Below are positions 1-10,125 of a stretch of DNA of 58,006 nucleotides, one piece after another. The notes beneath the pieces are model-generated. The model searched no databases. It was not told the origin of the DNA and saw nothing but the letters and a program-made list of their open reading frames with translations. Made by a program: the position numbers and the translations under genes. Position 1 is the stretch's first letter; every line of letters starts with the position of its first letter. Source of the DNA: Bremia lactucae (Eukaryota; Oomycota; Peronosporomycetes; Peronosporales; Peronosporaceae); NCBI RefSeq assembly GCF_004359215.1, contig NC_090615.1, positions 5,601,981 to 5,659,986 on the forward strand, given 5' to 3'.

Positions 1-843
1 AAGTTGCATCGGTTGTCACGTGAGGCTGGACTTCCATGCCTCACGTGGGGTGATCCCTGTCCGTGTTGTGTAGACAACTCGAAGAGGGTAAAAGGGGATG
101 TCTATTCCCTTTCTTCGCCCTGGGGAAGGGCTCGCATCTCTATTGAGATGCGTGACGCGATTGACGTTTTGCAATCGATTTACAAGCGCCAAGGGCGCGT
201 GTTTTCCGATGGGCCTTCTGAACCATCGGGTGGGTCTCGTCATACTGACGGACGAGGCCCTCAACGTCAACAATCAGCTGGGAACGAGGTTCCCAGCTGT
301 CATGCGAAGGTGGATAACCTCGCCAGCGAACAAGATAACTCGTTCGCTGCCCCTTCACATCACGGTGGTTCTGGATACGTTCCACAAGGAAACGTTGACC
401 ACCGTGGGAGTCCACCAAAGGTTGTGGTGGAGGAGGGAAAATTAGATCCGAACCGTATGTCGGATCTAATGTCGAAGATCGACAAAATGGATCACTTCCT
501 CCATGATTTGGAGGAGGGTCTTGAACACGAGCGCGGTAAGCGTCGCTCGTTGGAACAGATGGTGCAGAATCACCATATCGAGCGGTTGGAAGACCGTTCG
601 AAGGGTGCGTACTCCTTGTTGGAGTACGAGCGGAACTATCATGCTGTTCGCGATGAGCTGTCATCAGCTCATCGTAGTTTCGAGGATCTTCGGAACAAGC
701 ATGAGAAACTTCAGGTTCAACATGAGAACCTGGTTCGCGATCACAAGAATCTTTTGGGGATTCTTGAAAAGGGTGGTCACATCCGTCCTCGGAAGAAGCC
801 GCGTACTGATGGTACGGGCGGAGCCGACCAACGTAAAACGTAG
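1..843 (+). CDS. Antisense coiled-coil ORF of Gypsy family A (5' end outside window)
   Basis: An open frame of 280 codons enters from the left edge and stops at TAG 841-843. It lies on the strand opposite to the Gypsy pol gene and overlaps the pol end tail to tail. The C-terminal half (about residues 150-260) is rich in Glu, Lys, Leu, Arg and His with a heptad-like spacing, so a coiled coil is likely; the tail is basic (RKKPRTDGTGG). Related, broken copies occur at 4.4-5.9 kb, 41.6-42.25 kb (minus) and 56.8-57.7 kb. Copy 2 keeps the same tail (RKKPRINGTGG) and conservative changes in the coil, which supports real coding on this strand. I know no function; a Gag-like or RNA-binding accessory role is only a guess. 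It could still be a by-product of the pol frame, but conservation across copies argues against that. Confidence 0.6.
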   Translation, partial: KLHRLSREAGLPCLTWGDPCPCCVDNSKRVKGDVYSLSSPWGRARISIEMRDAIDVLQSIYKRQGRVFSDGPSEPSGGSRHTDGRGPQRQQSAGNEVPSCHAKVDNLASEQDNSFAAPSHHGGSGYVPQGNVDHRGSPPKVVVEEGKLDPNRMSDLMSKIDKMDHFLHDLEEGLEHERGKRRSLEQMVQNHHIERLEDRSKGAYSLLEYERNYHAVRDELSSAHRSFEDLRNKHEKLQVQHENLVRDHKNLLGILEKGGHIRPRKKPRTDGTGGADQRKT

Positions 844-1133
844 GATGCGTTCGCATCCTACGTGGCAATTCTATTGTGTACGCATTGCCTCTTCGATGCA
901 GTACACGGAAAGGCCCAATGAACTTGGGTAGTAGTTTACTGCTACCCACATTAGTGACTAATCGCTTAGGTAAGTTTACCGTAGAGAGTAGCACTAGATC
1001 ATTAATATTAAATGAATGAACATTAGCTCTTCCATGTTTGTCTGCATTCCGTTTCTGTCGGTCCACTGCGTTAGCAATGGAATCCTGAACGAAACGGATA
1101 ATTGATTCTCGAGTTAGCAGAAACTCTTCTGCT
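140..1133 (-). CDS. Ty3/Gypsy pol C-terminus: integrase end plus chromodomain (family A)
   Basis: The frame is open from the junction with the LINE at about 1133 down to the stop near 140. In order it holds the integrase C-terminal segment (VDRQKRNADKHGRAN, then KLLPKFIGPFRVLHRRGNAY and RTHPTFYVGRLRPY), a linker of about 130 residues rich in Pro, Ser and His, and a well-kept chromodomain at about 217-385 (FLVERIQNHR, YLVRWRGYPP, DSWEP). These are the hallmarks of chromoviruses, whose chromodomain directs integration to chromatin. The upstream pol part is missing because the element is cut by the LINE. The linker is antisense to the coiled coil of the opposite ORF. This is the best preserved chromodomain in the window; the copies at 5.3 kb and 42.0 kb are frameshifted and have lost the aromatic residues. 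Confidence 0.85.
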
Positions 1134-2378
1134 TACCGCCAGGTACCTGGGCTACGAGATCGGTACCGGAGAACTAGATAACAAGAATTGGGCTCTGCGG
1201 ATTCAGAAGATTCAACGACGTCTCTTAACGGCAACTCGGGTCGCGACGAGTCGACGGCGGCATCGCAGGCCGACCTACGGGAATCGCGCGGGCTTTAACG
1301 CACAATATAACGCTGTACCAAGGGACAGATGGCATGCACTGGTGGTGAGGACCCATCTCGGAACTGGCCGATGGATCTTCTGTCGACAAGCGGGCGTTTA
1401 GCCAAGAACTGCGGGAACACGGCCTCGTCTTCGAGTCGCACCCCCATCTTCACCGGTATCCTGGGCAGTCCCGGATACAATACCGAATCGGTCCGTCCAA
1501 GCGGCGCTCAAACGGCAAGCCTTCAGGTTTCACAAAAAAGTGTTGGCTCGCCCCTATGGGAATTTCCTTGATCGTCTTGAAAAATGGTCAGGGCAAGATG
1601 AATGGCAACGCGCAGCACTCAATCAAACGCCGAAGCAAGTCTGGGACCATAGTCAGGGCCTCACAGCTTATCAAGTCTGGACCGGATATCGGGTCGCCAC
1701 CAGGCAACTTAATTTGCACCATGCGGGGCGACTCGAGAACACTACCTGCCGAAAGCTACCAGGCTGTCCGGGTGGAGTGGAGACATTGGCTCACTTGTTT
1801 TGGGACTTTTCCTACGCGGTCGCGGGATGGACAAAGCTGGTAGGACACTGGACGGGTGAGCGTGCTTCTCCCCAGGTACTCAAAGACTACCTAGGCGCGT
1901 GTGCCAGCAGACAAGTCGACAGCTTACCCGCGGATAGGAAGGCCCTCCTCGCGGAGCGATTTCAGGAGGATTGGGAGGCGGCTGAACGAATGTGGAAGCG
2001 GATATGGCACATTCTGGCGACGATATGTCAAACCACGCTATGGGCTGACCGGAACGATGCAGTCTATCAGGCACGCACCAAAGACATCACCAGCACCACG
2101 ACCTGTTTTTAAGCTACATGCATCCGCCAACTACGTGCGATAGCGACAAGAGAGCATACAAAAGTGTCTACGTCAATTAGGGGTTCCATGCTATATGCTT
2201 GCATCGATTTACTCGAGCAGGAACCGAAAGGGTCACCAGGCTTACCTGGGCCAAACCAAGGTCAGCCCTCGGATCCACAGGCGCTGACAACATGGCTAAG
2301 GCTGTACCAGCGATCATGCACATAGTTAATTCCGTGTAAATAGACCATCGGAAACAAAAAAAAATAATAATAATAATA
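1131..2378 (+). mobile_element. 5'-truncated LINE (non-LTR retrotransposon) 3' end
   Basis: Fragments of the post-RT region are visible from 1131 (YLGYEIGTGELDNKNWALRI) and an open stretch runs at about 1540-2112. The latter has the zf-RVT pattern found at the end of many LINE ORF2 proteins (C-x-x-x-x-GC, then VETLAHLFWDF and W-x-R-IW). The upstream part has lost its frame. The 3' end runs into an A-rich stretch followed by (AAT)n near 2359-2378, as expected for a LINE tail. The left junction cuts Gypsy pol in the integrase region. It is a dead copy. Confidence 0.75.
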
Positions 2379-2483
2379 CAAGAATCTGTCCTTCGACTTT
2401 AGCAAGGACTCAACCAACCAAGTTGAGCCGGTTATGTTTGTATTGATTTGATGACCAAAAGTTCATGTTAGCCACACATATGT

Positions 2484-3087
2484 GGGATTATTGAAGGAAA
2501 TACACCACATACGCCACACCCGTACCGCATCACACTGCGCGCAGACCACCGTTGCACAATAATTCACATCTAAAAACCATATGGAGGAGGAACGTCTAGG
2601 GCCATGCACCGTAACCTTAAATCAACATCCATAACAAAACAAATCAGTTAATTACCTTCCATGGATCAAGCCTATTCTGAATCCGCTTCAGCCAATTGTT
2701 GGACTCCGCAAAACTGGAATGATGCAGCCAAAGAGCATCCATAGGTGGTAAGGAACTATCTGCAGCTCGCCAATGATTTCCATCTACATGCAATAGCGGG
2801 ATTCCCATCCCACTGTGGTATGACCCCCACGATCGCAGCCCACCTATGCAGTATTACGTTTGAGATCCGATCGCTGGATAATATATGCGTACCCGCATTT
2901 CAGGCCATTATTTTGGATATGTGCTACGAGGTCTTCGCGCTCGGGGAACGTTATTGCAGGTTGAGATCCAATTTAGGTCTGTTAACTGCGCGTCCTCCAT
3001 TTGTATTAGGTAATAATGAGTTTTGTCACGGTGATAGTAAACCTTTGTGTGTGTACTGCGGTATGGGTGGAGTATTTAACAATTCCC
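2484..3087. mobile_element. Non-autonomous TIR element, copy 1
   Basis: About 604 bp, similar along most of its length to the reverse complement of 14630-15276. The right end reads GTATTTAACAATTCCC and the left end GGGATTATTGAAGGAAATACACC (arms given in part), so the ends are degenerate inverted repeats. The inside carries no recognisable transposase; an ORF of 116 codons at 2745-3095 runs through the right end and looks fortuitous. It is most likely a MITE-like derivative of a DNA transposon. The superfamily is not clear and no target duplication is obvious. Confidence 0.55.
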
Positions 3088-3289
3088 TAAATTAAAAACA
3101 AGCGGAAACGTGGTGCCGTATTTCGCTCACTTTGTAATAAAGCAATATTGTGTTTGTTGTGGCAAATCAGATCGTTTATTTAAAAATAATTTCTACGAAA
3201 GATATCTAAAATTTTCGTAGCCACTGAACGAGACCCGGTGGCTTTCGCTCCGGTTGCTCATGGTGACATTATTCTAATGAAATAGCGCA

Positions 3290-4150
3290 ATTTTTGCTAG
3301 TACTGATAATAGCACTAGTCAACCTGCACTGATTACAGTGAAGGTAGGGTGCCTCGACTATTCACGTACACGACATGCAGAGAAGTGTAACGGGGTGTAT
3401 CGTTACATAAAATTAACACTTAAAGGTTGTTAATTAATATATTATCTAAAAGGTAGATAATATTTGGAGGATAGTACTTTATTTAGTAATGTTCAGAATT
3501 CTTATCCATAAATAGGTATAGACTATTATATCTATTTATTCAGCAGACTAATCAGCTGTAGACATATTAAAAAGAGAGAGACAGATATGATAAGAATTCA
3601 GTTGCATGTTTAGTACTAGTTTATAATTAAGTTAGAGTTAACAGATAGAAAGAAGTGATACTTAATTATATTAATACAATTTTCATTTTACCCTCTTTAA
3701 GCTAGTTACCTTAAAGAGAAGTCTTCCGCTGCACGTACTAGTGTACGTGAAATAACGTAAGGCACCACGCGCAACTGAATCAGTGCGAAGTGGACTTGTA
3801 CTGAAGCAGTACAAGTCGTAGTGCCCCATTACAGAAAGGTTATAAGTAGTTAAGCAGTCTTAGCTACTAAAGGTAGATTTTTTTGGCTTTAAAATAGGGA
3901 TCAAGTAAGATTGTAATAATCTGTTAAGCTCTTTCATAACAATCTTCTATCTACTGGCTACAATATATTAAAATCAATAACTACTATGCAATGCGCCCGC
4001 CTAATCTTGTCTTAAAACGATTGGTGGGATTGATTGCAACTTATCTACCAATTAATAGATATTATGTATTCTTGCGTCAGATTCCCAAAGTAAGTAATAC
4101 TGGAACAATTAAGTCAAACTTAAAAAAATATATAATTTTGTTAACTTACT
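3290..4150 (-). repeat. 3' LTR of element A (split by a nested LTR)
   Basis: Read on the plus strand it starts around GCTAGTACTGATAATAGC and matches 11366-11872, including the ATCTTCTATCTACTGGCTA block and the CAATGCGCC block. The part 3386-3833 is not in the other LTR and is a separate insertion. The low-coordinate edge and the 5' terminal TGTAAC end are eroded. Confidence 0.65.
3386..3833 (+). repeat. Nested solo LTR of a related Gypsy family
   Basis: A 448-bp insertion inside the element A 3' LTR. It begins TGTAACGGGGTGTATCGTTA and ends GTGCCCCATTACA, so it has TG...CA termini with TGTAAC/GTTACA-like inverted ends. Flanks read AGAAG and GAAAG, an imperfect 5-bp duplication. A truncated copy lies at 13947-14312. 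The 5' terminal 25 bases resemble those of the family-A LTR while the rest differs. Confidence 0.7.
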
Positions 4151-4204
4151 CCAGTTACCTGCAATTGTAATTAGCAGGTGACTTATTTGAATCACATTTA
4201 ATTA

Positions 4205-5866
4205 GAGTGGGAAATGCGCTCCCCATACTAGACACATTAGCGGCCTACTGAAACATTTGCACAGCTAACAGCTGCACCGAGCCATGCAGCTGCCAGCTTT
4301 GCGGCTTCACAAGCGATGCGCACGGGTTTCGAAACCATGCGCAATTAAAAATTGAAATTATAAAAATAACTAACAAGTGCTGATTTTCAGAGAGAGACAT
4401 ATTAGTTCGCTCTGTCACTTTACATCAGTACTGTTGTTAAGGGGTGGTGGCCCCAGTTGATCCGGAGGCCTTTACAGTTGCCAGCGAGTCGGGCGATGAC
4501 GCCGACTCGGTCGAGTACCTGCGATGGGAGTAGCAGGTTATTTCCTATGAGATGAACTAAATGAAAAAGTCACTTCGTCAGACCCTTTTGGTGAGGAGTC
4601 ATCTTGTGATGACTCCTTGGGCGATGATAACTATGGTGATACCAGTATGCATCATTAGGAGCAAAGCGATTGTAAGGATCACTCCGAGAGTAATGTAAGC
4701 GTCAGCGTTAGCATCGACCAACGGGAGAGGGACCGGAATGTTTTGCGGTTCACTCCCGAAAAGAAGCTCTGGTTGCCCTCTAAGAGCAACTTAACTCGTT
4801 GGTCTGGTATGACTAGCGATCGATACCGAATAATGTTATTGATTTATCCAGGCTTCACAAGCCTGGTGAGGACGAGACAGAATTCTTTCTTGATGCCTTT
4901 TTCCGGTATCGGTGATACACGTGTAAGCGGGCAAAGGATGTCACTCCTTTGTTCTAAGCTTGGGAAGCATTCGCACAGAATGTGCAAAGAATAGGCTGCG
5001 AGGCCTCGCTTGACAAACTGAATGTTTTCCGTGACCGGTTCGAAAATGGACCGTAGTCGGTGCTCGCTACAAGTTGCACCGTTTGTTTAGAAAGGCAAGG
5101 TTACCTTGCCATTCGTGAGGAGTATGCCCTGAGAAGGCATGCTCCCTTTAAAGATCCGTATTGGAGGACGCTCGTCTCTTGTGAGATGCGCGAAGGGATT
5201 AAGAACCTTCAATCCTTTTACGAGCGCGAAAAGCGCTCGTTTTCTGCCAAGCCTCCGTCGAGTAGGATGGGTCTCGTCGTACTGTCGTACGAGACACGGA
5301 ACGTTTGAGAACGAAGTTCTCCGCCATCATACGAGGGTGGATACGCTCGCAATTAAACGAGATTACTCGTTCGAACTCACGGTGGTTCGAGAAGAGTTCA
5401 ACAAGAAAGAACACTTATTACCACTCGAATCCGTCATTGGATGTGTAGAAGGGATTCGGGTTCGCCTTGTTCGCCGAACCCGAGTCAACATCGTGATTTG
5501 GATCATACCCTCTTTATTTAAGGTAGGACATTGATCATGAGCGATCTCGTCGCCACGGGTTAGCGGTGACGGTCGATACTGATCTCGTGACCAGTTGAAA
5601 AATTGTCCGCAAGTTGCGACAGATTAACTGGCGAACGAACGGACACATCAGTCCCTTCAAATGAGCTGGCGACAGCTCGTCAGAAGATGTCTTCCTTGGA
5701 GGAAAGATTGGATCGTCCGGTTCGCGAGAATCAGACTCTGTCTCTAGACTATCATGCTTTAGCACCGGACCATCAGGCTTTAGCAGACGCCCTAGACCGT
5801 TCCGGGGAGATTCGGAATCGAAAGAAGCCTCGTATTAATGGTACGGGCGGAGACGCCTGACGTAAA
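4205..5866 (+). pseudogene. Antisense accessory gene of element A (copy 2), broken
   Basis: Homologous to the ORF at 1-843 and to 56836-57715, on the strand opposite to pol. Visible pieces are VAPVDPEAFTVASESGDDAD near 4450, SQRERDR-like and TPEKKLWLP near 4720-4780, a segment with AWEAFAQNVQRIG and LDKLNVFRDRF near 4960-5040, KLHRLFRKARLPC near 5070-5110, and the coiled-coil end with RKKPRINGTGG at 5815-5855. Several frameshifts and stops interrupt it. The piece 4247-4320 is inverted relative to the copy at 56.85 kb. Together the copies suggest a protein of several hundred residues with an acidic N-terminal half and a coiled-coil C-terminal half. Function unknown. Confidence 0.55.
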
Positions 5867-5871
5867 ACACA

Positions 5872-5934
5872 ATACCTGGTCAGCTGTATCGTGAATCATC
5901 CGATAGATAATTCACGATACAGCTGACCAGGTAT
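5872..5934. repeat. Perfect 25-bp inverted duplication, 13-nt loop
   Basis: The left arm 5872-5896 starts ATACCTGGTCAGCTG and the right arm 5910-5934 is its exact reverse complement. It sits at the start of a block of about 335 bp that the homologous copy at 840 lacks. The same block holds, at about 5936-5990, a piece similar to 37128-37190 (between protease and RT of element B) in the plus direction, opposite to element A. Confidence 0.85.
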
Positions 5935-7729
5935 CGGGTTCGGGTTCTCAGCAGCACATCGATGGACGAAATCGTTCTCGATAAATAGCTGTGTCATCGC
6001 ATAGCTCGTCGAGCATTCTAACAAAATATATCCAGCCCCTCGTTTACTTCTCTATGAACTTCGTCTTACTCAAAAGCGATTTTTCGACAGCATGCCACGC
6101 AAAGCAGCCACCCCATAAAGATCTGGTGACCGAAATCTAGTAAAAGTTAATAAGGTAAGGTAATTTTAATTAAACTAAAACCACATATAGAGCAAGACCT
6201 GCCTCGTAGAATGCGCACGCATCCTACGAGGCAGATCGATCGTGTTCTCATTGCCTTGGCGATTTTGTACACGAAACGGGCCTATATACCTGGGCAGTAA
6301 TAAAGCACTGCCCACATTTGTCACTCCATGTTTTGTTAGATTAACCGTAAACAGTAGGACTAGATCATTGATTTTAAATGGAAAATGTTTGATCTACCAT
6401 TTTTGTCAGAGTTCCGTTTCTGTCGTCCACCGCATCAGCGACGGGATCCTGTACGAAATAGACCATTGCTTTCTAGCCAGCAGGGATTCGTCTGCTGACA
6501 CGCTTTTAGTATGCTCTTAGTGCGACCGGTGCGCACTTCGGAAATGTTATTCTCGTCATTAAAGAATGCATTATTTGTTAACTTTAATATCATTGTTTTC
6601 AATACTGAGTCTTTCAGCATCGTTTTCAATGTCAGTAATAGCATTATTGCTATTACTGAGTTTGTCGACTTCAATATTGATTGATTTAACATTGGTATCC
6701 TTCACATTGATCATATCGTCCATGCGAGATGAGCAAGAGCTAGTATATTCCTTGCTCGAGCGAGTCCCCCAGCCTTCGAATAAAAGTCACTATCAAACAA
6801 GGTGGGTAAACGTCAATGGCGTAAGCCGTTCACAAAAACAGTGCATGCTTCTACGAAGCATGCACTGAATTTATGATGGCAAATTGTACCATCGGCAAGA
6901 ACTCGCTCCATCTCGTAACAGAGTGGACATATCTGCGAAGAATCCTTTTCGTGAATTTAATTTGCACGTTCTGTCTGACCATCTGATTCAGGTTGGTCAG
7001 AAGTTGACATTTTCAACTGTGTTCCAAGTGATTTGATCACAGATTGCAAAAACTTCGCCTAGAATCTGGGGTCTCGATCTGAGACCAGTTCACGGGGTAA
7101 CCCATGGAGTCGGAATATCGCGTCAACAAAGACATGAGCACTTCAGCACGATGGTACATCTCGCTGCTGTTCCGGAGTCAATTACAGCCACTGTACGATA
7201 AAAAACTCAAGAATACCACTATTTTTGTGATCGGATTTGGTTTACTCGAAGTCGAAAGTCTATAGATACGGACTGCCAAAACTCTGCCGGATCAGACAGA
7301 GGTTGTAACGGAACACGGTATGAAGCACTGGGCTTCACACGTCGACAAACTTTGCAAGCACGTATGCGGACAAATTATACTGCCGCGACCAGAAGAAGAC
7401 GCGACCTATCGTGACCAGTCTTCTCACGTCCTCGATGCCCACGTTTTGATGCTCATTCATAATGTGCAAAGTACAGGTGGAAATGACAACACGAGGTGTT
7501 TCGCCAGCAATGGCTTTGTAGTACAGTAAACATTGCATGTGGTGTATCGATCCGTTAAGGATCAATTCAATTTCGACAATTCTTTTATGGATTGTTGTGA
7601 TAGGTTTCTAAGGTATGCCGTCAAACCTTCAAGAATAAATTCTTGATACGCTCTTCTAACGTCGTCAAGTAATGTTGACAACAGAACACTTATTGTTGCG
7701 ACAGTGGGATCAAGCTCCCTGTTGATTGT

Positions 7730-7795
7730 AACTCGACCGTGAGGATAAGCCGACTGTTACAGTTGTAACAGTCGGCTTATCCTCACGGTCGAGTT
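7730..7795. repeat. Perfect 32-bp inverted duplication, 2-nt loop
   Basis: The arms 7730-7761 and 7764-7795 are exact reverse complements, the left one starting AACTCGACCGTGAGG; the loop is GT. It lies in the RNase H-integrase linker of element A. The homologous part of element B (about 38600-38700) has no such hairpin, so it arose within this copy. Confidence 0.9.
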
Positions 7796-10125
7796 GCTCA
7801 GCCGGCTCAAGACATCAGGGACGACATAAAGTCGTCCTGGTTTATCTTCCACGGAGAGATTATACTGCGAAAAAGACAATCATCTCGCCATCCTTTGCGA
7901 AAAAGTGGATTGTTCACAGCCGTGCGTAAAAACGCATGCTCCGTATTAACAATGAACGGTCTATCTCCCAATAGATAGTCCTTTTTTAGCCAGTGCATAT
8001 TTATGGCAATGGGTTCCTTTTCATGCTTTGAATAATTGCGTTCGACTGGTTGAAGCTGACGCGAATGATAGCAGACGACGCACTCTACGCCGTCTGAGTC
8101 ATATCCCATTGACGCACAGTCGATTGCAAAATCGCTGGCGTCATAGACCTAATTATATAGTCTATCTTGGTCCCCAATTGCCAAATTTGTGATTACATCA
8201 AGCTTTGTTTGATGACCTTAAGGAGCACTAACAATTACAGTTCCATGATCACTTTACATTTGTCTTCATCAAAGACGAGAGACGTAGTGTCATTTTGGCA
8301 TAATTGCTGGAGTGCTTAATTAATTACGCCACTAAGCCGAGAAAATTCCGTAGTCTTTTTCATAGGACTAGCACAGGCCAGTCGGTAATACCCTTCATAT
8401 TTTCCAGATCAGGGCGTATGCTGCGTTTACCCAAGAAGTGGTATTTCGCCTGCAGCGAATATACAATTCTTGAAATTTGCGTACAACATATGCTTACGCA
8501 TGATTTTAAGAACCTTGCCGACGTGACACGATGTACTTCAACGTCCGACTTTCGGTTCATGGCTCTGCTATGAACGATGGCGACATCAAATAAACCGGTC
8601 CGAAACTCGCAACGATCTTTAAAGATTAATTACACGTCTGTGAACGTCTCAGGGCATTACCAAGCACCCGTGGACAACTCGCCATTCCCATAGCATTCCG
8701 CTTGGAGTCCTTACTGCTGTGGACGGGATATTCTATTCACGCATAAGGATCTGATAGAATCCATCCATTACGTCTATTGACAAAAATATGGTACACTTTG
8801 ATATACCAATGATAATTACGTCTCGTTTTCGGCCGTTGATCCGATACCGTTGTAGCGCTCAATTTATTGAGCGCATGCACAATCCGCTACCGTCCTGTTG
8901 CTTTACGAGCACAGAAGGTCGGAGAGCTATTTAAAGGGGTTGACTCCCTTACATAACCCGCTGCTAAGCAAATTTGTCGTCCGCTAGTACTTGTTTACGA
9001 GAAAATGGCCACTGCTTCATAACACAGAATTTCAAACCTGGTATCAGGTCGATTTCGTTCATCATTAGGCAACTCGCATGGTATGGATTCCGAAAATACA
9101 TCCTTATTTAGATCAAATCCGTATAGAAAGCATAAGTCTTTAAAGAATTCTAGAATTGGGACGTAAAACGTTCAATCCAAGTCTTCTTTTCATCGAGGAC
9201 ACTTTTAGTCCATCGATAAGCTGCTGAGAACTCGTTTATTCTCGGAAATTATTATTGCCGACGGAATATCGGCTACGTACCAGTCATCTGTGTCAAGTAC
9301 GCAGATCTAATTGACTTTGCCACTACACACATCACACGAAAACCGTTTCGATTGTAGCGTTGGAAGTCGAGTTATCCTTGGAGTTAACCTCATAGGCGCT
9401 ATCAGATCAAGTGTATAAGCGCCTACACTATATCCATTGTTTACTAAGACATTTTTTTTCTCGGTTTCATCTTTGGAACTTATTTCCAAAGCTATCTGAG
9501 AACCTTTGACCACGGTCGAACTTCGACGCTGCCTGTGCTTCTGCACAGCCGTTGGTATTTAACTTAATAGTGTGATGGGTTGTCTCACTGGTCACACTGG
9601 GTTGTCACACTGAGGTCTTGTGCAGTCGTCCGAACGAACGAACCAAGCAAGACTATAACACGCATTCGTATAACACCTACACGCTTGTGAACCCTTATAG
9701 ACACCCATAAGATGACCCTCTAATGAACGAAAGACAGACATCGTCACGGCTTGGTGCTGCCAGTTTATACATGGCTCGTACTTTCTGAGCCATGCTATTC
9801 CAAGGAAGACGTCAAGTTTGTCATTTAAATCTAGTACGATGTATTATCATCGTATTGTTTACCCTATACCGTGTATTATTTTATGCCAACTACATATTTC
9901 TTAACTGTTATAGATGCTCCTGTTGCTAGGCAAACGGTCATCCTCGTTAAAAGAATATCGCTCAATAGATTTAAGTCTGCGATCTTCTAGCGATTGGCGT
10001 CGAATGAAATTATTTGACGCCCCACAATCGTGTGGCAAAGAAGCATAAAGGTCAGCGCCGCAGTCAGCTGGCTGAGCACGGTGACACGATAGCGAACAAT
10101 CTGGGGTCAGATGGAGCAACTTTTG

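Larger units (their letters stand above)
5260..10120 (-). pseudogene. Pol of element A (protease, RT, RNase H, integrase, chromodomain remnant)
   Basis: Fragments in order on the minus strand: protease with D-C-G in place of D-S/T-G (LPHDCGASNNFIRRQSLEDR at about 9990-10040); RT palm end (NRKSDVEVHR, then RPDLENMKGITDWP at 8360-8560); RNase H (VVCYHSRQLQPVERNYSKHE and LLGDRPFIVNTEH at 7870-8080); integrase pieces at 6900-7570; integrase C-terminus at 6240-6480; and a shifted chromodomain at 5199-5414 with FLVE and NHRE but no aromatic cage. Stops and frameshifts throughout show it is inactive. An insertion of about 335 bp at 5867-6205 separates the integrase end from the linker. Confidence 0.75.

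Noticed and set aside
5060..5534. Two overlapping plus-strand ORFs as independent genes
   Set aside because: They are frames of one broken antisense gene homologous to 1-843.
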